Below the pieces are notes generated by a model. That model ran no database searches and had not been told where the DNA came from. It saw only the letters and a list, made by a program, of their open reading frames with translations. A DNA stretch of 64,000 bases. Origin: Pseudomonas hydrolytica (GTDB lineage Bacteria; Pseudomonadota; Gammaproteobacteria; Pseudomonadales; Pseudomonadaceae). The first letter of the stretch is position 1. Each line of letters begins with the position of its first letter. A program made the position numbers and the translations under genes. Positions 17,153 through 24,893 of this stretch are shown in pieces. The stretch covers positions 2,728,001 through 2,792,000 of the forward strand of contig NZ_CP099397.1 in the NCBI RefSeq assembly GCF_021495345.1, read 5' to 3'.

Positions 17153-17228
17153 TGGCGTCCCCTAGGGGACTCGAACCCCTGTTACCGCCGTGAAAGGGCG
17201 GTGTCCTAGGCCACTAGACGAAGGGGAC
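17153..17228 (-). tRNA. tRNA-Glu (anticodon TTC), CCA encoded
   Basis: 76 bases with acceptor GTCCCCTT...AAGGGGAC-type pairing, anticodon TTC (CCTTTCACG), T-arm with GGTTCGAGT-like sequence, and an encoded CCA. It is transcribed upstream of the tRNA-Gly on the same strand, in the Gly-Glu-Gly arrangement known at the PAGI-2/PAGI-3 insertion site. Confidence 0.96.
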
Positions 17229-17273
17229 CTGGAACTTCGTATGAAACCCTGCCTGAGCAGCATTTCTAAAATC

Positions 17274-17291
17274 TGGAGCGGGAAACGAGAC
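17274..17291 (-). other. Attachment site (left end of the ICE): 18-bp copy of the tRNA-Gly 3' end
   Basis: TGGAGCGGGAAACGAGAC at 17274-17291 is identical to 17063-17080, the 3' end of the intact tRNA-Gly. The sequence diverges right after it (CTAGAATCTAG instead of the T-arm). This is the known core site of ICEclc-type integrases. Together with the intact tRNA-Gly and tRNA-Glu on its left, it shows that the element entered a second, downstream tRNA-Gly of the cluster, whose body should now be at the far (right) end. Confidence 0.9.
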
Positions 17292-17731
17292 TAGAATCTA
17301 GCTCATAACTCTTTGATTGTAAAGAGTTTTCCGCAACCACCTTGTCGGCAGCGGACGCAATTATGGACTTGTTTGGACGCCCAGGCAACCCCCGCGCCAA
17401 TTTTTCTTTCCAGGACAGGCCAGGGGCAGCTACTGACGTCTGTTCCGCATCTACCAGGGCCCTCCTCCCGCACCTGCCGGCTCCTCTCCAACTGCGACAC
17501 AGCGCCCAATCCCGACAGATGGCGGCTCCATCGACGGAGGCCATTGCGAATTGCTATCGGTAATTCCCTCAAATGTCTGCTTGAGTAGTTACCAGGCAAG
17601 GGCCAGAAATCACCAAGGAACCTCAATGACCGACTCTCAAACGACGAACCACGCGGTCCTCCCCCAGGAGCCAATGGTGACGCTCTGTCCCTATGGGAAA
17701 CACCACGGAACAGTAAGGAGGCTGCTGTATT
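17292..17731. other. Left terminal region of the ICE, no convincing protein gene
   Basis: This 440-base stretch begins with AACTCTTT-GATTGT-AAAGAGTT (17307-17328), an 8-base-pair inverted repeat close to the att core, which may be an integrase or excision-factor arm site or a weak hairpin. Further right I see no ORF with family resemblance. A 48-codon ORF (17626-17772, ATG six bases after AAGGAA) overlaps the LysR start and might be a leader peptide. The promoter of the LysR gene must be here. Confidence 0.5.
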
Positions 17732-18631
17732 ATGAAGATACGTCACCTGCACTACTTCCTCGTCGTCGCTGAAGAACTGAGCTTCTCGCGGGCAGCCGCC
17801 AGAGTTCATATCGAACCCTCCCCCCTCGCTCGGGCCATTAAGGAGCTGGAAGCGGAGCTGGGGGCTCGCCTGTTCAATCGCGTCAGGGGACACATCCGGC
17901 TGACTTGGGCCGGTGAAGTCTTCCGTGAGGAGGCACGTCGAATGCTTGCTTTCATGGAAGGGGCCCGTACTCGCGTGCATGCTGCTGAGCGAGGATACCG
18001 CGGCCGACTGCGCATAGCCCTGACCGATGGCCTCGCACAGCCCCGATTGACACAGTTACTGGCCCGTTGCCGTGAGGAGGAACCTCTCACCGAAGTGAGA
18101 ATCATCGAAATGACCGCCAAGGAGATGGTCAACGCACTGGTGCACGACCAGATCGATGCCGGCTTCACCGTGCACACCGAGCTCGGCAGCGAACTCTTCA
18201 AGGAAGTTGTCTGGACAGATCGCCCCGCCATCGCCGTCCCCCGGAATCACCCCCTCCTCTCTCTAGAGAAGATCCCCCTCCAAGAGGTGGCCCGGCATGC
18301 CCTGATTCTTTGCCATCCCGAGCGATGCTCGGGTGGATACAATATCATTCGCCGCTGGTTTTGCGAGTACGCGCTGCCTGCGCCCTCGATAGCCGAATAT
18401 GTATCAGGGCACGAGCCGATGATGATGCTGGTTGCGGCGGGTTATGGCATCGGTGTTGGACTGGAATCACAAATCACCCTGTATAGCCACCCCGACGTCG
18501 TCATCCGCCCAACAACCGACGATGTCCCCAGCGCGGCGACGTTCATTACCATGCTCGACCAGCCCCCATCGGCAGCATTGAGCAGATTTTTCGCCCGTGC
18601 CCAGCAAGTTGGTGAGGTGATTACTGCCTAA
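17732..18631 (+). CDS. LysR-type regulator at the ICE left end (candidate TciR-like activator)
   Basis: The 299-residue protein has an N-terminal winged helix (KIRHLHYFLVVAEELSFSRAAARVHIEPSPLARAIKELEAELGARLF) and a periplasmic-binding-like effector domain. A strong AAGGAGG ribosome site precedes the ATG. In ICEclc a LysR-type protein, TciR, lies in the control region and starts the regulatory cascade that leads to the alpA-parA operon. The same position and family suggest an equivalent role here, but other LysR genes are also found at these ends, so this is inference. The effector is unknown. Confidence 0.8.
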   Translation: MKIRHLHYFLVVAEELSFSRAAARVHIEPSPLARAIKELEAELGARLFNRVRGHIRLTWAGEVFREEARRMLAFMEGARTRVHAAERGYRGRLRIALTDGLAQPRLTQLLARCREEEPLTEVRIIEMTAKEMVNALVHDQIDAGFTVHTELGSELFKEVVWTDRPAIAVPRNHPLLSLEKIPLQEVARHALILCHPERCSGGYNIIRRWFCEYALPAPSIAEYVSGHEPMMMLVAAGYGIGVGLESQITLYSHPDVVIRPTTDDVPSAATFITMLDQPPSAALSRFFARAQQVGEVITA

Positions 18632-18658
18632 TACGCTTTCTCAAAACAGTTAGTATGG

Positions 18659-18694
18659 CCCTGGTTCTTATCGCCAGGGTCGTTTTGTTTTCGT
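18659..18694 (+). terminator. Terminator after the LysR gene
   Basis: CCCTGG / CCAGGG stem with a nine-base loop, followed by TCGTTTTGTTTT. Confidence 0.75.
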
Positions 18695-19111
18695 CATACC
18701 CCTGACCGCAAAGGTCACGCCGTTGCAGAACGAAGGCCAGGCCACAATGCCTTTGCTGGTCGGATACTTGCTACCAGTGACCTTTCTACACGAGATGAGT
18801 CCCCCTTTTGACCCGTGCATGACTTTTTTCGTCAGCTCAATGACGAAAAGATACTGACATAACCATTCGTTATCGCAGCAGAAGAAGACTGATCCTTTTT
18901 GGTCTTGATTGTCCCCAGGGTGCTACCAACATGGAACGCTCACGGGTCGGCTTGACGGTGTATGCCATCAAAGTCAGTAGGGCATCGGAGCAGGTGTTTT
19001 GATGAATCCGGTGGTCAGCACGATCCGATTGTTTGATGCGCCAATGGAGTGACGCTCCTCTACTACGGGTCACGCCTTACGAGTGCTATCAAGCATCAAG
19101 GAGTGACCACC
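18695..19111 (+). promoter_or_regulatory. Control region upstream of the alpA operon
   Basis: This 417-base gene-free stretch must contain the promoter of the alpA-parA-shi-parB operon. It is AT-richer than its surroundings. The most visible element is the inverted repeat TTTTCGTCA-GCTCAA-TGACGAAAA at 18826-18849, a candidate operator. A CAAGGAGTGACCACC ribosome region lies just before the alpA ATG. In ICEclc the corresponding promoter is the bistable switch point. No gene was found in this stretch. Confidence 0.55.
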
Positions 19112-19315
19112 ATGTCTGAGCAAGTTGTTGCGGATCGCCGCATTCTCCGCCGCGCCGAAGTTGAAGCCAAAACGGGCTTCAAGCGCGCACACATCTATGG
19201 CTTGATGAAAGCCGGCAAATTCCCGAAAGCGTTACGCCTGGGTATTCGCGCCGTCGGCTGGGATTCCGCCGAAATTGACGCCTGGATCACCGAACGCCTC
19301 AAAGAGCGCGTTTGA
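19112..19315 (+). CDS. alpA: AlpA-family excisionase/transcription regulator
   Basis: A 67-residue AlpA/MerR-like winged-helix protein: RILRRAEVEAKTGFKRAHIYGLMKAGKFPKALRLGIRAVGWDSAEIDAWITERL. The pattern W-x-S/D-x-E-I-x-x-W is diagnostic. AlpA proteins activate integrase or excision genes in P4-like elements. Here it heads the partition operon as in ICEclc. The ATG at 19112 has AAGGAG eight bases upstream; an upstream in-frame ATG at 19049 would add 21 unrelated residues and lacks a ribosome site. Confidence 0.9.
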   Translation: MSEQVVADRRILRRAEVEAKTGFKRAHIYGLMKAGKFPKALRLGIRAVGWDSAEIDAWITERLKERV

Positions 19316-19345
19316 CGCCGCTCCATTACGGACAAGGAGCGAGCC

Positions 19346-20209
19346 ATGCAAGTGATCGCCATCATTTCGACGAAGGGTGGAGTCGGTAAAACCACCGTCG
19401 CCGCCAACCTGGGAGGCTTTATTGCTGATGCAGGCCTGCGGGTGCTGCTGATCGATCTCGACGTGCAGCCCACGTTGTCGTCCTACTACGAACTCACCCA
19501 CCGCTCCGCCGGCGGCATCTACGAGCTGCTGGCATTCAACGAGCAAGCACTGCCACAGCTGGTATCGCACACGACCGTCACGGGTCTGGATGTGGTGCTG
19601 TCCAACGACGAACACCAGCAACTGGGCACACTGCTTCTGCATGCTGCAGACGGGCGCTTGCGCCTGCGCAACCTGCTACCGTTGTTCCGACCGCACTACG
19701 ACCTGGTGCTGATCGATACACAAGGCGCGCGCAGCGTCATGCTGGAGATGGCCATGCTCGCCGCAGACATGGCCGTCTCCCCGATCACCCCGGAAATCCT
19801 CGCTGCCCGGGAACTGCAGCGAGGCACGCTGCAACTGATCGATGCAATCGCCCCCTACCGCTATCTAGGTATCCAGCCTCCGCCACTGCATTTGCTGCTC
19901 AACCGCGTGCCAGCGATCTCGTCGAACGCCAAGCTGGTTCAGCAGACGCTGCGGCTGATTTTTCGTGAGCATCACGAAGTCCAGATACTGCTCACCGAGA
20001 TACCCGCCATCGAGGCTTTCCCTCGCGCCGCGACATCGAGCCAGCCAGTACACAGGGTCGAGTATCGACGCCCGACTGGGCGTCAGGCACCGGCGGCCCT
20101 GGAGACCATGCGGGCCCTCGCGAACGAGCTTTTTCCGCAATGGCAGGAGCAGTTTGCCGGTGTAACTGGCCGAACTGGCAGGAGGCACTCAGATGTCGAA
20201 CGCTTATGA
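19346..20209 (+). CDS. parA: ParA-type partition ATPase
   Basis: The 287-residue deviant-Walker ATPase has KGGVGKTTVAANLG at the N-terminus, LIDLDVQPTLSSYY as the A' motif, and LVLIDTQGAR as Walker B. It belongs to the ICE/genomic-island ParA branch (Soj-like). It should drive segregation of the excised, replicating element together with ParB. In ICEclc, ParA also acts with the small protein Shi to arrest division of transfer-competent cells. Its 3' end overlaps the shi start by 17 bases. Confidence 0.93.
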   Translation: MQVIAIISTKGGVGKTTVAANLGGFIADAGLRVLLIDLDVQPTLSSYYELTHRSAGGIYELLAFNEQALPQLVSHTTVTGLDVVLSNDEHQQLGTLLLHAADGRLRLRNLLPLFRPHYDLVLIDTQGARSVMLEMAMLAADMAVSPITPEILAARELQRGTLQLIDAIAPYRYLGIQPPPLHLLLNRVPAISSNAKLVQQTLRLIFREHHEVQILLTEIPAIEAFPRAATSSQPVHRVEYRRPTGRQAPAALETMRALANELFPQWQEQFAGVTGRTGRRHSDVERL

Positions 20210-20429
20210 GCTCTGCCGCGGTCACAAGCGGCTACTGCCGCTGGTTGAATTCGCCTTGAGTGAGGGCTGGGAAGTCCGCCGCACACAGGGAGGGCACCTG
20301 AAATTCATGAAATCTGGCCTGCCGCCGATCTTCACCAGCTCAACGGCGAGCGATCACGGGGCAAGCCAAAACGCCTGGGCGCGTCTTCGCCGGGCAGCAC
20401 GGAGCCTGCAGGGAGACCTGAATGGTTAA
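20193..20429 (+). CDS. shi: Shi-like small protein with a HicA-type fold
   Basis: A 78-residue protein between parA and parB. The sequence ALSEGWEVRRTQGGHLKFMKSG, then a short loop and NAWARLRRAARSL, follows the HicA toxin pattern (GW.v.rt.GGH.kf...), a dsRNA-binding fold. The catalytic-type histidine is kept in GGHLKF. In ICEclc the gene at this position, shi, is reported to block cell division with ParA during transfer competence. The start overlaps parA and the stop overlaps the parB start, so translation is coupled. Whether this copy is an RNase is unknown. Confidence 0.75.
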   Translation: MSNAYELCRGHKRLLPLVEFALSEGWEVRRTQGGHLKFMKSGLPPIFTSSTASDHGASQNAWARLRRAARSLQGDLNG

Positions 20430-22089
20430 TGTCTCTCCCCAGGAAATGGCCGGCAAGCTGATGGCCGAAGGCTTCTCCCGTTCCGGCCCTGTCGCGAAGG
20501 TGTTGAGCGACCCGGTTACCGACACCCCGATGGTCGTCACGCTCGACGATCTGCTTCCGTATGAGCTCGATCCACGCCTGACGCGCAATCCGCTCTACGA
20601 CGACATAAAAGCCTCCATCCGCGAGCGTGGCCTCGATGCTCCCCCGCCGATCACCCGGCGTCCTGGTGCCAACCATTTCATCATTCGTAACGGTGGCAAC
20701 ACCAGGCTCGCCATCCTGCGGGAGTTGTGGTCCGAAACGAAGGAGGAACAATTCTTCCGCATCTACTGCTTGTTCCGCCCTTGGCCCGAACGTGGCGAAA
20801 TCATCGCGCTGACCGGGCACCTGGCGGAAAACGAGCTCCGTGGCGGCCTGACATTCATCGAGCGCGCGCTCGGTGTCGAGAAGGCCAGGGAACTGTACGA
20901 ACTCGAAAGCGGCAAGCCGCTGTCGCAGTCGGAACTTGCTCGCCGCCTCAGCGCCGATGGCTACCCGGTTCCGCAGTCCCACATCAGTCGTATGCAAGAC
21001 ACCGTACGCTACCTGCTGCCCACCATTCCCAACGTGTTGTACAACGGTTTGGGGAGGCATCAAGTCGAACGGTTGGCGGTATTGCGCAAGGCCGCCGAAC
21101 TGACCTGGGAAAAATATGCGTGCGGCAAGGAGTTGGTCACTGATTTCGAGACGCTATTCCACGACGTCCTCGCACCATTCGATGGACAGCCAAGCTCTTT
21201 TTCTGGCGGCCGGGTTCAAGACGAACTGATCGGTCAGATGTCGGAGCTGCTCGGTATCGACTACAACGTGCTGGAGCTTGACGTCGACAGCACCGAGCAC
21301 CGTCAGCGCGCGGTAAACAGCCCACCACTGCCGCCAATCGAAGCCGCGACCGTCATCAAAACCGACAGTGCATCCACTCCCCCGCCGGACGCCGCTCGCG
21401 ACCATGGCACTGCAGCAGATACTTCGGGAACCGCACCTAACGCCCCCACCCTACCGCTATCACCAGTACAGACTCGGGAGCCAGTCGCGTCCCCCAATGA
21501 GGGGGATAACGAAGTACGCCTGCAGGGGCACATCGTCTCACCTGCCGACAATACCGATCGGCTGCAAGCTATCCAGAAGATGGTCGCCGAACACACCGGC
21601 GAGCCTCTACCCACCTTCACGGATAACGTGCTTCAGGCGATTCCCGTGCAGGCCGGAGGACTGTTCCCGATCAGCGACGTCTGGTACATCGAACCGGGGC
21701 TGGACTCGCCAGATCGCCTGCGCATCCACATTGCACAATTCGCGCAGGAGATCGCCGAGGAAGCCCAACTGGTCGACCACATCGAAGCGGTCATGGCCGG
21801 TATAGGTTTCACCTGCACGCTGCCCCACCAGGACACGCCGCTACCGACGTTCGGCCGCATGGTGTTGGCGTTGTTGCGCGCGTTGAGTATCCACTACGCC
21901 ACCGAGCCCTATCAGGACGATCTTCGCCTGGGCGACAGCCTCGGGGCACTGTTGTTGGGAACCGACGTCAGGGACGCAGAAGCCCTACCCCGCCTGAGCG
22001 ATAACGGCTTGGTCAAGTTGTTCCGTCTGGTCCGGCTGGCACGCCGGCTGTTGGATCTGGAGGCCAATCCAGATGAGACCAACCACTGA
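20422..22089 (+). CDS. parB: ParB-family ICE partition protein (PFGI-1 class)
   Basis: The 555-residue protein has an N-terminal ParB nuclease-like domain (LDDLLPYELDPRLTRNP, RRPGANHFIIRNGGNTRLAILREL; the usual G-x-x-R box reads GGNTR). A central KorB/Spo0J helix-turn-helix follows (SQSELARRLSADGYPVPQSHISRMQDTVRYLLP). A long Pro/Thr-rich linker (about 300-375) and a C-terminal region complete it. It is much longer than chromosomal ParB, as usual for this ICE class. It should bind a centromere-like site on the element; none is proven here, but palindromes at 23.3-25.9 kb are candidates. Confidence 0.9.
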   Translation: MVNVSPQEMAGKLMAEGFSRSGPVAKVLSDPVTDTPMVVTLDDLLPYELDPRLTRNPLYDDIKASIRERGLDAPPPITRRPGANHFIIRNGGNTRLAILRELWSETKEEQFFRIYCLFRPWPERGEIIALTGHLAENELRGGLTFIERALGVEKARELYELESGKPLSQSELARRLSADGYPVPQSHISRMQDTVRYLLPTIPNVLYNGLGRHQVERLAVLRKAAELTWEKYACGKELVTDFETLFHDVLAPFDGQPSSFSGGRVQDELIGQMSELLGIDYNVLELDVDSTEHRQRAVNSPPLPPIEAATVIKTDSASTPPPDAARDHGTAADTSGTAPNAPTLPLSPVQTREPVASPNEGDNEVRLQGHIVSPADNTDRLQAIQKMVAEHTGEPLPTFTDNVLQAIPVQAGGLFPISDVWYIEPGLDSPDRLRIHIAQFAQEIAEEAQLVDHIEAVMAGIGFTCTLPHQDTPLPTFGRMVLALLRALSIHYATEPYQDDLRLGDSLGALLLGTDVRDAEALPRLSDNGLVKLFRLVRLARRLLDLEANPDETNH

Positions 22090-22107
22090 AACAGGCCGGA
22101 GGGAACC

Positions 22108-22668
22108 ATGTCGGCACCTCATCCACTCAATCAGGCTGTCGTCGCACAGGCTCTGCACGATCTGCGCAATGGCCAACTTCGCCGCTGCCAGTCGATGGGG
22201 TTCAGCGAGCGGGAACTGGACGTACTGAAGCAGCCCGCCCTGGTGAGCCTGCTGGCAAATGCGCAGGTGCCGTGGTGTTCTGTGACGGTGAACACAGACG
22301 TCCTCTGGCGCTTGGTCGGCCAGATGCACGACATCGAGCAGGAGATCGCCACTGTCGATCGCATGTTGCGCCTGGGGGCCAGCACCGAGATGGTCAGCAA
22401 GTTCTACGGGCTGACCCATCAGGAGGTCGCCCTGCGCCGCGACATCATTAAGCTGCCTAAACGCCGGGGGCGGCATCCAGTTCTGAATGAAGAACAGGAG
22501 ATGACCCTGTGGAAGCAGTGGAAATCCGGCATTACGGAGCGCGGCATCGCGCTGGATGACGACAGCACGATGCTGGAGCTGACGATGGATCTGGCCGAAG
22601 CCTTGTCGTTGCCCATGTCCGTGATATGGGCTGCGATAGGAAGCTGGATCGACCAAGGCCTGGTGTAA
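22108..22668 (+). CDS. DUF2857 family protein; FlhD-like plus FlhC-like halves (candidate BisDC-type activator)
   Basis: A 186-residue protein. Residues 12-70 (LRRCQSMGFSERELDVLKQP, LVSLLANAQVPWCSVTVN) follow the FlhD pattern (RLGINEEMATTLAALTLPQ, MVKLAETNQLVCHFRFD). Residues 75-135 (IEQEIATVDRMLRLGAS, LTHQEVALRRDIIKLPKRRG, EEQEMTLWKQW) follow the FlhC N-terminal pattern (ELITLGARLQ, LSRGRLIKLYKELRG, TWEQN). The FlhC zinc-finger tail is absent. ICEclc carries an FlhDC-related activator, BisDC, in this operon, so this gene is a good candidate for the same role. The alignment was made by eye. Confidence 0.7.
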   Translation: MSAPHPLNQAVVAQALHDLRNGQLRRCQSMGFSERELDVLKQPALVSLLANAQVPWCSVTVNTDVLWRLVGQMHDIEQEIATVDRMLRLGASTEMVSKFYGLTHQEVALRRDIIKLPKRRGRHPVLNEEQEMTLWKQWKSGITERGIALDDDSTMLELTMDLAEALSLPMSVIWAAIGSWIDQGLV

Positions 22669-22672
22669 GGCC

Positions 22673-23827
22673 ATGGTCTCGCCGACAGGCCCCGTCTCTC
22701 TTTCAACGCTGCTCGACAACGCCCTGCGGCAGCTGCCCTCCACCCAGGGCAGCAATCCAGCCAGCGATGGATTTATCTACAGCGGCAACCGCCATGAAAG
22801 CGTGCCTCGCGCGTTGTTTCTCGACCGCCGTCTGACACCGCTGGAACGCAACACATGGCAGGTATTTCGACTGCTGCTCAACGGCGATGGGGTCACAGCG
22901 TTCCCGACTTACGATCAGCTCCGCCCCTACCTGGCATCGACACCCTGCGCCGAACAGGCATCGCATGAAACCGTGGCGCGCGCGCTGACACTCCTGCGAT
23001 TAACGCGCTGGCTCAGCCTAGTGCGCCGCCGGCGCGACCCCACGACCGGGCGCATCAAAGGCAACCTCTATGTCCTACACGACGAGCCGCTCACGCCCTT
23101 TGAGGCCATGCAGCTTGACCCGGAATACCTGGGGCTGGTGAGCCACGCGCTCAACCACGCCAGCAAAGCGATTCAGCGTGTGGGCTACTACTCCATTCAG
23201 GAACTCAGCGAAGACCCGATGCTTAGCGGCCGTGTACTGCCGACACGCCTACAGGTGCTGACACAGCGCATGGCCCAGGGCAGTATATCCGCAGGCGAAA
23301 GTTATCCACAGGCGCAGACTTCCCACGAATCCGAAGAAGGCTGCAATGCCCTTCTTCGGAATGGCGAGCCGCCGTCTTCGGATTCCGAAGCGGGCATGGA
23401 AGCCAGCAAAACCGGCCCTCTTCGGAATCCGAAGCAAGACCGTACTGTAAGTAATCGTATAAATCGTACAGTACCGCGCGCGCGAGAACTCCAGGGCCTG
23501 CGAATGCCTGAACGCTTCCTGGCGTTGCAGGAGGAACAGCAGGCCGGCGCGCTGGTGGCCCTGCAGCAGGTCGAGACTGGGCAGCGCCAGGCCGTGCTCG
23601 ACGAATGGGCCGCGCGCTGTCGTAGCTGCGAGGTGCGTAAACCTGCCGGCTATCTGTTCGGCATCATCCAGGCCGCTATTCGTGGTGAATTCAACGCATG
23701 GGCTGGACACGGGCAGAGCAGTGCCGTTGCCAGCGACCCACCTCCCGAGCCCCCTTCTCAACCGGCGAACCCCGCAGTCGTCCAGGCACACCTTGCCCAT
23801 CTGCACGCCCTGCTGAACCAGAAATAG
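22673..23827 (+). CDS. STY4528-family ICE protein, winged-helix replication/pathogenicity-island type
   Basis: The 384-residue product matches the STY4528 'pathogenicity relatedness' family found in this ICE class. It has an N-terminal segment with IYSGNRHESVPRALFLDRRLTPLERNTWQVFRLLL, which resembles the winged helix of plasmid initiator proteins, and a helical middle. A low-complexity Ser/Asn/Arg linker encoded by palindromic repeats (23.33-23.47 kb) follows, then a C-terminal helical domain (ALQQVETGQRQAVLDEWAARC, KPAGYLFGIIQAAIRGEF) like those of phage replication proteins. Start at 22673 follows TAAGG and sits four bases after the previous stop. Function is inferred only. Confidence 0.75.
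   Translation: MVSPTGPVSLSTLLDNALRQLPSTQGSNPASDGFIYSGNRHESVPRALFLDRRLTPLERNTWQVFRLLLNGDGVTAFPTYDQLRPYLASTPCAEQASHETVARALTLLRLTRWLSLVRRRRDPTTGRIKGNLYVLHDEPLTPFEAMQLDPEYLGLVSHALNHASKAIQRVGYYSIQELSEDPMLSGRVLPTRLQVLTQRMAQGSISAGESYPQAQTSHESEEGCNALLRNGEPPSSDSEAGMEASKTGPLRNPKQDRTVSNRINRTVPRARELQGLRMPERFLALQEEQQAGALVALQQVETGQRQAVLDEWAARCRSCEVRKPAGYLFGIIQAAIRGEFNAWAGHGQSSAVASDPPPEPPSQPANPAVVQAHLAHLHALLNQK
23327..23474. repeat. Cluster of palindromes inside the STY4528-type coding sequence
   Basis: Within 150 bases lie four copies of a GAATCCGAAG/CTTCGGAAT motif. Two of them are full 15-base palindromes, CTTCGGATTCCGAAG (23376-23390) and CTTCGGAATCCGAAG (23420-23434). A longer inverted repeat, GTACTGTA (23442-23449) and TACAGTAC (23467-23474), lies in a conspicuously AT-rich patch. 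They encode a linker with low protein constraint, so the DNA itself may be the conserved element. Confidence 0.6.
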
Positions 23828-23857
23828 CGGCTTGGGGAAACCTCCCTGGATCACCCT

Positions 23858-23999
23858 GGAACTATCCCCAGGGGATAGTTGCGACAGACAGCCTTCCGAA
23901 CTCGCCACCAGCCAGCATCGCCCATCGCTGCGCCAGCCCGACCTACTGGAACTCCTTGGAACTATCCCCAGGGGATAGTTGCAACAGGCAGCCTTCCGC
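23858..23999. repeat. Two 41-bp direct repeats each holding a 21-bp palindrome
   Basis: The sequence TGGAACTATCCCCAGGGG plus ATAGTTGCRACAGRCAGCCTTCCG is found at 23858-23899 and again exactly 100 bases later at 23958-23999. Each copy contains the inverted repeat AACTATCCCC-A-GGGGATAGTT. There is no T tract, so a terminator is unlikely. A longer relative is at 25854-25890. The repeats sit in the only real gap of the replication/partition block, between the STY4528-type and TIGR03761 genes. Confidence 0.8.
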
Positions 24000-24098
24000 T
24001 CGCCAAACCCGGCTGGCATCGGGTGCGGTTTGTTGACTGACCGCCTTCCTCCCGCTGCCCAAGCTGGCGACTCGTTCCCCATACCGCGAGTCGCCCTC

Positions 24099-24893
24099 AT
24101 GGCCAACGACGAAAAACCACTGCAGCTCAATCTCGGGACACTGCGCAGCGCAATGGCATTGACGCTGCACACCCACCACGCATCCAGGATTTGGCATGGC
24201 CGCGCCGCCAGCGACGGGAAACCCGGCATCGTCGGCCTGAACGGCTTCATCGCCATCGCCAACAAGATCAAGCGCGGCTCCGAGCAAGACGACCCTTACT
24301 CCGACTGGTGGATGCTGAGGATCGAGGAAAAGCTGACGCAGACCAAGGATACGTTGCAGGCCCTGCGCGAACAGGTCGACCAGGCGCTGGCCGACGTGCC
24401 ACCAGCGCTGTCGCTGGGCGAGAACATGAACGTGCAGCCTGTGAAGCTCCCGTTGTTCGTGAACGCGCAGCTCGGCTTCCTGGCAGTGTATCTGCTGGCC
24501 GACTACGACGACCTTGCGCGGAAATTGATCCTCGCGCATCACACCGCCCTCATCGATCGCGGAACGCTCGAGCGCTGGCTCAACGAAGGGGCTCACGCAC
24601 TGCGCAGCCTGTTCTCGTTGGCACAGCAGTTTCGCTACTCGGGCTGCACCAGGGATGATTTCGCTGCCAAGAATGCCGCAGCCAGGGCAGCCATTGAGAA
24701 ACTGGGCGAACTGCCGCAGGACGTGCTCGAAGGCACCCTGCGCTCCCGCTACGCGCCACCCATCATCCGGCGCTCAGCACTAGCCTCGTCAGCAAACCAG
24801 GAAGCAGAGGATGCCGGTGCCGGCGACTTCCCGGTGGAGGACGTCGGTGATCCGGTGGCTGCGCCAGGTGAAGGCGAGGATGCGCCAGCATGA
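24099..24893 (+). CDS. TIGR03761 family ICE protein (PFL_4669 type)
   Basis: A 264-residue protein matching the TIGR03761 ICE family by its conserved core (LNLGTLRSAMALTLHTHHASRIWHGR, KPGIVGLNGFIAIANKIK, DPYSDWWMLRIEEKL). Members are always encoded near ssb and topB in PFGI-1-type elements and are thought to take part in element replication or transfer, but the biochemical role is unknown. The ATG at 24099 is the first that gives the conserved N-terminus. It overlaps the next gene by four bases. Confidence 0.85.
   Translation: MANDEKPLQLNLGTLRSAMALTLHTHHASRIWHGRAASDGKPGIVGLNGFIAIANKIKRGSEQDDPYSDWWMLRIEEKLTQTKDTLQALREQVDQALADVPPALSLGENMNVQPVKLPLFVNAQLGFLAVYLLADYDDLARKLILAHHTALIDRGTLERWLNEGAHALRSLFSLAQQFRYSGCTRDDFAAKNAAARAAIEKLGELPQDVLEGTLRSRYAPPIIRRSALASSANQEAEDAGAGDFPVEDVGDPVAAPGEGEDAPA

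Noticed and set aside
17303..17980. A 225-codon minus-strand frame at the ICE left end
   Set aside because: It runs through the LysR start region on the other strand, has no recognisable motif and no ribosome site.
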